Positions 1-8,114 of a stretch of DNA of 10,686 nucleotides are shown piece after piece. How positions within the stretch are numbered: the first letter of the stretch is position 1; the number at the start of each line of letters is the position of its first letter. The translations under genes and the position numbers were made by a program. Origin of the DNA: Byssochlamys sp. IMV 00236 (lineage: Eukaryota > Ascomycota > Eurotiomycetes > Eurotiales > Thermoascaceae); assembly GCA_001931875.2 (NCBI GenBank), contig MSJH02000420.1, forward strand, positions 1 to 10,686, given 5' to 3'. The notes beneath the pieces were generated by a model that saw only the letters and a list, made by a program, of their open reading frames with translations, had not been told where the DNA came from and did not search any database.

Positions 1-579
1 TTTTTTTTATGTGTCTTTTCAATGAATCGGGATTAGGATAGTGCTTCTCATCACAATATGGACAAGCAAAAACCCCTTTATCATCCCTAATCACCGTTTT
101 TGAGATTATTAAATAAAATATTCATTAGTATTCAAAAACAAACAAACGTGAAGCTTTCACTTTCCTTTATTCAACTCGATAGTGGTTTCTTTGGAGTGAA
201 AACGGTAGATATGACGATTTAAGGCTTGTTTCGATGAAAACGACTTTTCACAATCTTGACAAATGGAAGAGCCCATGGAATTAAAGATCAAAGGAAAAAA
301 AGCGTTAATCGGTGAAATAGACTGTGGAATTGGTGAAATAGGCTGTGGCATTGGTGGGATTGGCTGTGGTATTGGTGGAATTGGCTGTGGTATTGGTGGA
401 AGGGATTGACTGTGGTATTGGTGGAACTGACTGTGGAACTGACTGTGGTATTGACTGTGGTATTGGTGGTATTGGTGAAATAGGCTGTGGTATTGGTGGA
501 ATTGACTGTGGTATTGGTGAAATAGGCTGTGGTATTGGTGGAATTGACTGTGGTATTGGTGGAATTGGTCCTGTATCAA
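1..579 (-). CDS. C2H2 zinc-finger protein, partial (runs off left edge)
   Basis: Two exons are visible on the minus strand: 579-161 and 86-1. The first ends with a C2H2 finger (CQDCEKSF..., spacing C-x2-C-x12-H-x4-H). A 74-nt intron (160-87; GTGAAA donor, TACTAAT branch point, TTAG acceptor) joins it in frame to a second finger (CPYCDEKH..., C-x2-C-x13-H) cut by the window edge. Before the fingers lies a repetitive region: FHQYHS-type hexads and heptads, then PIPQPIP-type repeats. No ATG opens the long frame. The reading at 579 follows a good acceptor (CTAATC branch, then TTTCAG), so an upstream exon is likely, or may have been lost to the transposon beginning at 675. The first in-frame ATG is at 351-349. 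The protein is probably a nucleic-acid-binding or transcription factor; its target is unknown. The intron and fingers are directly seen, but the start is uncertain. Confidence 0.65.
309..570. repeat. 21-nt coding tandem repeat (about a dozen imperfect units)
   Basis: The basic plus-strand unit is close to ATTGACTGTGGTATTGGTGG plus one base, with GAAATAGGC variants. On the minus strand it encodes heptads such as IPPIPQS/ISPIPQP in one frame and QFHQYHS in another. Some units are shortened (around 420-475). One copy near 400-404 carries 4 extra bases, which switches the frame. Such arrays expand and contract by slippage or unequal exchange. Confidence 0.9.
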
Positions 580-672
580 CTGAAATTGAAATGATTAGAA
601 ACAAAAACTCTATTTTATAGCTTTCTTCTCTCTGTACAATGCGGCTGGTAAATCTTGTCCGCTTTTAAAAAA

Positions 673-734
673 TACAGTGCTCCCACTCTCAATTTAATAA
701 ATTTTTGAAAACTCTGCCCAACTTTTGAATTATA
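673..734 (+). repeat. Tc1/mariner-type terminal inverted repeat, left copy
   Basis: TA (673-674) is followed by CAGTGCTCCCACTCTC, the familiar start of Tc1/mariner terminal repeats next to their TA target duplication. The AT-rich continuation to about 720 resembles subterminal sequence. I found no matching inverted copy in the window, so the other end is lost or too decayed to recognise. The family assignment comes from the terminal motif and the transposase fragment that follows. Confidence 0.55.
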
Positions 735-930
735 ATGAACCACCACTTGAGAAGCAACATGCTCATTACAATTAAGAAGTCAACCTTCAACCCTAAGGTA
801 AGAAACTCTGAAAATAATTTGCAAGCAAGATACGAGTGGTTCATGAAGTGGAAAGATTCAGATCTGGATTATACTAAGAACTGCGTTTTTATTGATGAGG
901 TTGGATTTAACATTATTGATTGTATTATCT
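735..930 (+). pseudogene. Tc1/mariner-like transposase fragment (DDE_3 type)
   Basis: The frame from 735 contains RNSENNLQARYEWFMKWKDS followed by CVFIDEVGFN. That is the region around the second catalytic Asp (FIDE-x-GF) of Tc1-like transposases. It begins in mid-protein only 60 bp from the terminal repeat, so the N-terminal DNA-binding half is missing. After GFN, near 920, the similarity stops; the rest of the frame to 1037 is unrelated-looking sequence. The expected third acidic residue is absent. This is an internally deleted, non-functional copy. The catalytic assignment follows family knowledge; no alignment was run. Confidence 0.65.
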
Positions 931-1037
931 CTGTTAAATTTCTTAATATAGTCTATGATTACCCTCTTCAAAAATTGGTGCAAGTTACGCGTCAAATGAA
1001 CCGCTACGTCTATGATGTAAGGCCAAAATTTTGTTAG

Positions 1038-1436
1038 ATTTTTTTTAAAAAAAAAATAGACATTGACGATAATTACTAGCACACATTTTTGAAGCGTAAG
1101 AACTGGCTATCGATCCGTGTAAAGGTGTGATACTTGGTATTTCGTACAAGTGTTCTAGAATAAGCATAATTTTAGCAACCATCTTGGCTTTACTCTATTA
1201 TTCATGCTACCTCCAGTATCTGGTCTTCGCCTTACTGCATCGAAAGAGGGAAAGTGTCTATTTATAAATGGATGATAGAACTGCAGAGGATATACAAAGT
1301 TAAAACCCCATCCATGCTTCATAGACGTATACTATATACCACGTATCGTGTTTCTTCTGTGGGTGTAGAGGAAGCTCTCCTGTAAGTACACTATAGCATT
1401 TCTCTTGTTACTATCATGACAATCTATCTTGGTTGT
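1038..1436. other. No clear gene; likely decayed transposon sequence
   Basis: I see no recognisable gene here. The longest item is a minus-strand ATG frame of 55 codons (1322-1155, MKHGWGFNFVYPLQFYHPF...), which I cannot assign. It could be a remnant of the element to its right. A short A/T run lies at 1040-1058. Confidence 0.5.
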
Positions 1437-2196
1437 AAACTACACAGCTTTTATCGAAGCGATAAACCAAATACATATGCTTACAGGCACGCCTATTTCG
1501 TTGAAAGTCTATACAATTGTATGCAGTTATCATTCCTTGTTCAGTTCATATATCGTATACAACTTCCGTCGTGAAAGACTTGACAATATAGCAAACTTCT
1601 TCATCGATATACACTTTCTGCATCATACCTTCTAACGACAGCTCATTGATCTCTTTTGCTGCAATCATTCCCTTTCTTGTCTCTCTAGTCTCTGAGCTCC
1701 TACGTCCGATATTAGCGACCATCCTTGCGGTATTGTGCATAAAATCTGTATGAACATCATCAAGCAAGATAAATATTAATCGATCCATGCATCTATTCTT
1801 CTTTCTTTGTAAATAATTCGTCTTCAACTGATTGCGCCAACTCTCAATGTAATTGTTCGTTTCCATATTGGTGAAAGTCTGTATTTGGTAGGCTCTGGCC
1901 CACTTAAAGAAGCGTTCATGCTCTAAGTAATAGCTTTTAACATAAAACATAAATGCTGAGTACATACTGAATTTTTGAATGAATTGGTCAATCTTTCTAG
2001 TATACAGCTCTGCTACTTTCCTACATTGTCGCCTTTACTTAGGTAATGACTAACTGATATCTGATCTTCTTGCTCCTTTACTATAAAGCCAATATAGTCG
2101 CTTGTTCCATGTGGGATGGCAATCATACAAGGTTTTCCAAAGATATCCAGTTCGTGGTCTTGCTTTAGCTTCATTCAACTCTTGGTGTATAATTCT
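1437..2196 (-). pseudogene. MULE-type transposase relic with SWIM zinc-finger remnant
   Basis: Reading leftward, one minus-strand frame runs from about 2196 to 1437 with several stops. It gives HQELNEAKARPRTGYLWKT..., two stops near 2020-2060, then KVAELYTRKIDQFIQKFS..., NMETNNYIESWRNQLK and RKKNRCMDRLIFILLDDV. The TNNxIESxxxxLK block is typical of the C-terminal part of MULE-like transposases, where the Glu is taken as the last catalytic acidic residue. The 139-codon part 1965-1546 is uninterrupted. It ends at a TGA (1548-1546), and the same frame then continues with a SWIM-like motif, NCIDFQRNRRACKHMYLV (about 1515-1468). The first SWIM Cys is Tyr (TAC at 1521-1519), so the CxCxnCxH metal site is incomplete. 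Stops, the lost Cys and the missing N-terminal half mark it as dead. Family assignment is by motif recognition. Confidence 0.7.
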
Positions 2197-2395
2197 TCAC
2201 AATCACTTTTTTGTTAATAAACCATCTGAAGGTTCCTTTACATATAATCCTCTTTATATAATATAAGAACATCATTAGGATACCAATTCTGTCAATATAT
2301 CTCTAACTCGTACTTGTTCTGCTTTAAATATACATCACTGCAAACTTGATAAGAATATTTATAAAAGTCAATCGTTTTTCTGACTTACAACAATT

Positions 2396-4166
2396 ATGTT
2401 GTCAAAAAAAGTTGCCCAAACGCCAGCCAAGGTATGTTTATACTGTTGCTTTAATAGTAACTTATTCATCATTCTTAATTATAAATCTATTAAAGGAAGT
2501 CAACCATGTGCCAGGTTGGAGTACGGATGGAAAACCGATGGGCACATGGTAATTGTCCTGTTCATAAAGAGAGCCATAGGTAATGAAAACACCTTTTTAT
2601 AGACTTCAAATATTGATCAATGATTCAAACAGAGCAAATTTCGCAAGATGATAGTGAAATGAACTTTATAAAAAGAAGAGTTAATTTGAAAAATTGGAGC
2701 AAAGGATTGTATCCTTTGAAGAAAGAGCCCACGGGCATCACACTGAACGATAGAATAATCGGCCTGGATCCAGATATGAACATTATTTTGAAAATATCAA
2801 GTAATACTTACAATATACATAGGTCTTAGAGACATATTTGTTGCGATGGATTGCTCAGCTTCTGAAATTATAGACAAGAAGACAGTTAAAGAAAATACAA
2901 CAAAGTTTAGCAATGCGGAGTATAAGTAATTATACGCTAGTATATATAATCTTCTGTTTAATGCAAAAAAAACCTTTTACTGACGATTCGTTAGAATGCG
3001 CTCAGGCTTTGAGTGGGCAAGAAAGATTGACTTGAAAAACAGAGAGGCAGCAGGTATACAAGAGGTATACAGTGAGATTCCTGCAATGGACTCTGTAAAT
3101 AGTAATGAACTGCTGAAGTACTTAAGGATGATCGGTAGAAACCGAAGAAAGTAAGTAGTTGAGTGACCTTGTTTTTCATACTTATCATTTTGTATCTTTT
3201 AGGATTTTTGATTTTATGAAAAGTTATTGCCATCGTGAGACGAAGGCATACCTTGCTCAGAACAGACAAATCACCGACAGCTATATGTGTGATCTTATAT
3301 TGGGTCAAACTGCCGCTGGTGCTCCCTATACCCTTGCCCACAAAACAAGTTAAAAAAAAAAGAAAACAAAGAATATATTCAAAAAGGCAAACGGAATAAT
3401 GGTAAAAGAAGCAAAACGAACGGTAATCGCCTGCGGCGATGCAAGCTTGACTGGGACAAAAGCAAGGTATACCCCCATGTCTGTAAAGGTAGAGTAATAT
3501 AGCAACTTTATCACTTTATTGAATAGGCTAGTGTTCATTTTATATACAGAAAGTTCAAAGGGCATTGGCGCAGAGGGCATTGGTAATTCCCGTTGATGAG
3601 TTCAGAACAAGTGTGACCTGTTCCAAATGCCACTGACGTCTCAAGAGCAAATATGAAAGACAAAAGCTTGTTTGTAATCATAGGTAAGCAGATCATTGTA
3701 TTTGTAACATTAAATAACTTTTTTCATGTTCAAAAGGAAAAAGAAAATTCGTCTGAAAGAGGAGAAAAACGCTATTCTACGATGTTTGGACGATAACAAG
3801 CGGATTGTTAGTCGCACATCGGAGTGCTCACAAAGAGAACCTAGCAGTAAGTAAAATTACACATGAAGTCATATACTAGGGCTATTACTAAACTTTATCT
3901 GAAGGCTATCCTCCGGTCATGTATCAGTTGAATCATTGTCACTTGTGTCTAGCTGCAAATGACCGTGATATCGTAAGTGCAATGTAAATGATAAGAGTAT
4001 TAATGAGTAATAATAGGTATAACAAAGGGATGTAAATGCTGCTTTGAATATTCGTTCTATTCTGGTGTCTTATGTAGAGTCAAACTACAGTATTTTATCA
4101 AGACATCCCTCTCTAAAAAGAGAATCAACCTCTGGTGGTTATCAAGCCACTTCACAGCCACTTTGA
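2396..4166 (+). pseudogene. Fanzor (eukaryotic TnpB-like RNA-guided nuclease) relic, multi-exon
   Basis: Fanzors are RuvC-type, RNA-guided DNA endonucleases carried by eukaryotic transposons. Short introns at 2926-2994, 3151-3202, 3489-3549, 3684-3736, 3847-3904 and 3973-4016, plus a damaged one at 2774-2822, leave one frame to a TGA at 4164-4166. Landmarks: LKKEPTGIT, RuvC-I IIGLDP|GLRDIFVAMD (Asp 2767-2769), VIACGDASLTGT, RuvC-II VIPVDEFRTS (Glu 3598-3600), zinc-ribbon CSKC (3619-3630) and CHLC (3937-3948), RuvC-III QRDVNAALNI (Asp 4029-4031). Lesions: donor GT is AT at 2774; stops TAA 3351, TGA 3634, TAA 4020. The N-terminal part (2396-2619) is less certain. It has one likely intron (2432-2495), an apparent 1-nt loss near 2549 that separates GKPMGTW from VIVLFIKRAI, and a TGA at 2614. 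The true start is not visible. All catalytic and Cys codons remain, so decay looks recent. Confidence 0.82.
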
Positions 4167-4178
4167 TTGGCTCTTCGG

Positions 4179-4208
4179 ACCTACGTCATCATTTCGGTGG
4201 TGACAGGT
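4179..4208 (+). ncRNA. Hairpin just 3' of the Fanzor ORF; candidate omega-RNA scaffold piece
   Basis: GTCATCA (4185-4191) pairs with TGGTGAC (4198-4204), with one T-G wobble. A further T-G pair closes a TTCG tetraloop. ACCT (4179-4182) pairs with AGGT (4205-4208) below a 2-nt bulge. The hairpin starts 13 nt after the Fanzor stop, where TnpB/Fanzor guide RNAs usually lie, and a run of 16 T (4234-4249) follows. The pairing is seen in the sequence; the omega-RNA role is inference. It could instead be 5'-UTR structure of the next gene. Confidence 0.3.
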
Positions 4209-4230
4209 GTGATCTTTTAATTCTCCGTTG

Positions 4231-4297
4231 CAGTTTTTTTTTTTTTTTTCATTCTCTCTCTCTTTTTTTTCATATTCTCCTAAATATACACCCATTC
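4231..4297 (+). promoter_or_regulatory. Pyrimidine-rich promoter/5'UTR tract of the bromodomain gene
   Basis: A T16 run (4234-4249) is followed by CT repeats and another T run up to about 4280, then CTAAATATACACCC and the ATG at 4298. Long CT/T tracts just upstream of the start codon are common in fungal core promoters. The transcription start was not determined. Confidence 0.5.
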
Positions 4298-6618
4298 ATG
4301 ATATCCAGTATTGCTCAAAAAAGACCATTTGCTAGTATTGTTACTGAAGATGAAGAGACTACAACTAATCAACACCCTTCTGAGAATGAAAGAGAGAAAA
4401 AGAGCTTGTAATAAGAAAGGGTATTTATACGTGTTTCTTTATTAATTATCCGTTTAGTGAACGCATGTCACTTCAAGACAGACGTTTATGTTCAGAAACA
4501 CTCAACAAATTATGGAAACACCCCTGCTCATTTCCCTTTCAGCAGCCTGTAGATCCTGTACTTTACAATATACCTGATTATTTTGATATCATTAAACATC
4601 CAATGGATTTAAGTACGATTGAAAAGAAAATGGATGAATACAAGTCAAAGGAAGAATTTATTGCTGATGTTGAACTCATGTTTTATAATTGCTTCTTGTA
4701 CAATAATCCAACTGATCCAGTTTGTGATCAAGCAAGAGAGCTTGAAAAACTATTTAAAAAGCAATTACCAAAACTAAGAGCTTCACCTGTAAGAGAAAGA
4801 AAATGAGACAAGACTTTATTTATCATTTCGTTATTTTTATAGGCAGTAGATAAAAAAGAGAAAGTAACAGCTGCAGCCATGCCAGACGAGGAATATAAAC
4901 ACTGTGAATCAGTTGTTAAAGAATTCAAAAAGCCAAAATATGCTCACCTCATCTGGCCATTTGAAAGGCCCGTGGACGCAGATGCCTGGGGAGCTACGGA
5001 TTATTATGATATCATCAAACGTCCGATGGATCTGTCAACAATTGAAAGAAAGTTTAATGAACTTGTATATAATAGCGAAGATGAACTCCATGATGACTTT
5101 AAGCTCATGTTTGAAAACTGTTATTTGTACAATCCACCACAGCATGAAGTTCATTTATTAGGCAAGAAATTTGAATCAGCATTTGATAAGTTCTGGAGCA
5201 AACTTCATGGAAAATCAAAAGAAAAATCTGTCAAGAAACAACGTGTGGATCAACACCAAGGTTTGTCTTTATCAAAACAAGCTTAAAAATACTCATTGTT
5301 TTATTAAAGAGCTTATGATCACGCCACCTACTACACAAGATGATTTGCATTTAAAATCTGACAACAATCACACTACACCTACAGTGACCAAACCTGTAAC
5401 ACAATCAACCAATGCCAGTAAAACAACAACGGCACAGACAGGAACACAAGCACCACCTCAACCTTCATCTCAAGCAGCAGCTGCATCAAACGGTAAATGC
5501 AAGATGTGTATGCGCAGTCTTGTATATACTTACCATATATAGATGGAAGAAACGTCTTGAGGATAAAATTAAATGTAAAGAAACCAGAAGAGGCAAAGGT
5601 AGGCTCTATTCTATATAAGCCCAGTTACAGTCTTTATATTTCTATTTATTAGCCTACATCAACACCATCAACTTCAGCGCCACATAAATCTACTGTGAAA
5701 ATATCTGGATTAGCTTTATCTAAAGAACCACCCACAGCAGCACCCAAACTAGCACTGGATCAGCAACCTCCTTCACCGCTGGAGAAGAAAGAACAAAGGC
5801 CGGCTCTAGTGTTACAAAATCACGACAAGTGGGTAGCACAGGCAAAGCAACATGCTCTTCAGCAGCAGCAATCCTATAAATCTACAAATAACAATAACAA
5901 ACCTGTAAACATAAAAAGCAATACTGTGCCAAGTGAACGAAGGACTTCTCTCTCAAGGCCTCCTGAACAACCAAAACCATCAATGTTTGACATTGGCGAA
6001 TTATATAATAAAATCAATGACGAAAAGCGATTAAGGCAGCAGCAGGTAATAAAGTAAACAATAAAAAAAAGTAGTATACTGAATCTTGTAAAGTTACGAG
6101 AAGAGCAAGAAAGACGAGAGAGAGAGGAGAGAGCACGAAGAGAAAGAGATCGATTAAGGCATGAAGAACAATTAGCAAAGAAGAGAGAATTCCTAAAACA
6201 GATGGCAAAAAGAAAAGAAAGAGAGAAGGAACAGCGCTTGGCCGCTTTGGTAAAACATATAACTATCTTCTACAACACTCACTTATCCATTTATATGTAG
6301 AACGAACGTGTTGTAGATATAAGTGCACAGAAAATGATTTCACATAAATTTGAATCAAACATATTAAGTAAAGACCTAGACTGGAGAGAACTCATCAGTT
6401 GGCAAAGAGACACTGTGGATTATCGACATATACCTGTACCCGCCTTCATCCGTCGATCCCATCTCAACTTGCAAGAACTTCGATCAAAGCTTTTAAGTAA
6501 AAGCGTCCGTTTAAAGAATGCTAGACAGCAAGCAGAACATGGTCAACACTTTGAATATGCGTCAAATAATGGTGGTCATCACAGTTCAGGTCAAGACTCT
6601 GATATGGATGTAGAATAA
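4298..6618 (+). CDS. Double-bromodomain (BET-like) chromatin protein, 8 exons, no NET domain seen
   Basis: Exons 4298-4407, 4458-4788, 4843-5260, 5310-5492, 5543-5598, 5653-6045, 6094-6249 and 6301-6618 join in phase to 654 aa. The introns are 48-54 nt with GT-AG ends. Bromodomain 1 (about aa 50-143) has FPFQQPVD, DYFDIIKHPMDLSTI and the acetyl-lysine-binding Asn (LYN, N119). Bromodomain 2 (about aa 164-268) has the WPF shelf (IWPFERPVD), DYYDIIKRPMDLSTI and LYN (N244). Next come a Ser/Thr/Pro/Gln-rich linker, a basic VLRIKLNVKKPEEAK segment, a highly charged Arg/Glu coiled coil (about aa 485-548), and a tail ending in an acidic SDMDVE. Two tandem domains of this kind read acetylated histones in BET proteins (Bdf1/BRD4), so a nuclear transcription role is inferred. 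I see no NET (extra-terminal) domain, which is unusual for BET members. The ATG at 4298 is the first in frame and follows the pyrimidine tract. Confidence 0.9.
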
Positions 6619-6672
6619 AGTAGTAACAATATAATAATAATAATCATAATAATCATGAATGTATATTTGGAA

Positions 6673-6678
6673 AATAAA
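6673..6678 (+). terminator. Poly(A) signal AATAAA of the bromodomain gene
   Basis: AATAAA lies 55 nt after the stop codon. Further AATAAA-like matches at about 6740-6750 could serve as alternatives. Confidence 0.45.
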
Positions 6679-6952
6679 TTAGCTGTCAATACAAAGAACT
6701 CTACAAGGTTTATATGTGGATTGTTAAAATCATGTAAAAAATAAAATAAAGAGAATTGGCATAACAACAGCATGTCCTTTAAAAGTTTCTGTTCTGCGTG
6801 AAATAAGCATTATATTGATCAAGTTAAATAAATCACACAGGAATGTTGGTATATAGCAGAATGGTTATTGTCGCTATTGGGACATAAAAAAAAAAAGGAC
6901 AAGCAAATGTACACATTAATAGGGTCTAACAGAACGAAAACTATCACACAAC
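6679..6952. other. Intergenic, AT-rich; nothing assigned
   Basis: This is the 3' flank of the bromodomain gene and of a possible minus-strand gene. It contains an A11 run near 6886-6897. I see no tRNA or convincing coding segment. A minus-strand acceptor near 6876 would allow an alternative last exon for the candidate gene to the right. Confidence 0.4.
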
Positions 6953-7450
6953 TTACAGCGTCTGGCTATGGGACAAAGGGCTTCGGTCATGATAAATACG
7001 TAGCAAATTCGTTACGTGTATGCCATTAACTTACTACTACATAATAAATGTATCAATGTATTATACTACACATAACAAACTTACGGATGAAGTTCCTGTC
7101 ATCGGAACCACCAATAACAGTAACAGTGTATACGCTGCTGATGTAAACTTTTAAGTGTTTTTTTTTTTTTTATTCTTCCTTCGTTCGACACTGTTTCAAG
7201 GTTTACATTTTTACCTGAACTCATATTCAAAATAGAGTTGGTCTATCAACACAGTTACACCATCAGTCATAATCTTCTCAGGTCTTACAGATGCGCTTGA
7301 TTCAGAAAAAGGGGGAAGATCATTTTATTTTGATAGGCTGTCAATCAGAACATCAATCTATTAAGACGCATCGTTCTACAATACATTGAACGGTGCCTGG
7401 ATCCTAAAGTGTAACTCCTCTCCTCTTCGCAGCATATCTGGCCGTGACAT
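6953..7450 (-). CDS. Candidate small spliced gene of unknown function
   Basis: Short minus-strand segments join in phase across canonical introns. The exon from 7270 (ATG) to 7215 (MTDGVTVLIDQLYFEYEF) joins over intron 7214-7138 (GTAAAA...CATCAG) to 7137-7085 (SSVYTVTVIGGSDDRNFI). Intron 7084-7030 (GTAAGT...TAAG) then leads to 7029-6953 (LNGIHVTNLLRIYHDRS..., TAA), giving 61 aa. An upstream ATG segment at 7450-7385 (MSRPDMLRRGEELHFRIQ...) can join through a GTATTG donor at 7384 to an acceptor at 7277 or 7274, giving about 85 aa. An open, coding-looking stretch before 7270 (LPPFSESSASVRPEKI) does not fit that join, because a stop precedes it at about 7325. I recognise no family. It may be a small real gene, a decayed fragment of a larger one, or chance. 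In-phase joins support it; the short exons weaken it. Confidence 0.3.
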
Positions 7451-8046
7451 ACACACGGTCTATTCTAGGTAAGCCACTTTCCTAAAGTTATTTTTAGTGG
7501 TAAATTTCGATTTACGGAAGGGGGCCCATCCGCACTCAGCGAAAGAAATGTACGACTAAGAGAAAACATGTGTGTTATACAAAAAATAGTCTACAGGGGA
7601 GGCTAGCATCTACGTTTGACAACTGGAAATTCGCTCAAGAGTACAAAAAAGAGAGAGGGGGGGAGTAACAACATTTCAAAATTTATAATGTTTTAATATT
7701 TCTATTCTGGATATATTCTCTCCTTGTCTGTGTATTTATAGATCAAAAGGAAGAGGCACCTCTTGTTATGACAACCCTTCAGTTGGCACATATATAAAAG
7801 GATAAAGTTATCATTGCTATGACTATAAGTCTTTTGAATAACGAATATAATGTCTTTAAGGAGGAAAGCATAAGCGAAAAAGAACAAGAAACACGGTTTT
7901 AATGTTACATAGTGATTTGCCTTAGTTACATCAAGAACATCTGTATACACTACCTATCCACCCGAAGTGAGATCTGATTCCTAAAAGATGACTCTACATT
8001 TTTCTATAGGTATCAATGATGATCATAACTCATTCATATATCATAA
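7451..8046. other. Intergenic, no gene recognised
   Basis: This lies between the candidate small gene and the 3' end of the forkhead gene. A hairpin overlaps its left edge: GGCCGTG (7440-7446) pairs with CACGGTC (7454-7460), with one G-T pair. There is a G-rich run near 7520-7527. A minus-strand 82-codon frame (7950-7702) is AT-rich, rich in Phe, Leu, Ile and Tyr, and has no recognisable motif; I do not call it. Confidence 0.4.
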
Positions 8047-8052
8047 TTTATT
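8047..8052 (-). terminator. Poly(A) signal AATAAA of the forkhead gene
   Basis: The minus strand reads AATAAA 63 nt beyond the forkhead stop codon, a plausible distance for 3' processing. Position only; cleavage was not observed. Confidence 0.4.
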
Positions 8053-8114
8053 TTTGTGTTTTCAATAATACCGCACATATGTAAAGAAGAATATACATAA
8101 ACTGTTTCAATAGT

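Noticed and set aside
345..620. Plus-strand Gly/Ile/Cys-rich open frame across the tandem repeat
   Set aside because: It is the antisense reading of the 21-nt repeat. The opposite strand leads into genuine zinc fingers with an in-frame intron.
2991..3341. Minus-strand 116-codon frame
   Set aside because: It lies antisense to the Fanzor relic, whose plus-strand frame carries recognisable motifs and correct introns.
5171..5618. Plus-strand frames starting in bromodomain exon 3 or within exon 4
   Set aside because: The first reads exon 3 out of frame and intron 5261-5309 before matching exon 4. The second is an out-of-frame shadow. The spliced model explains all of the coding sequence.
6014..6208. 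Minus-strand hydrophobic 64-codon frame
   Set aside because: It is the antisense of the Arg/Glu coiled-coil exon; such complements give Leu/Ser-rich frames by codon composition.
7440..7460. Hairpin considered as a structured RNA gene or terminator
   Set aside because: Only seven pairs with no flanking structure, and it overlaps the start of the candidate small gene.
7702..7950. Minus-strand 82-codon frame
   Set aside because: AT-rich composition with many Phe, Leu, Ile and Tyr, no motif and no supporting splice or promoter signals.
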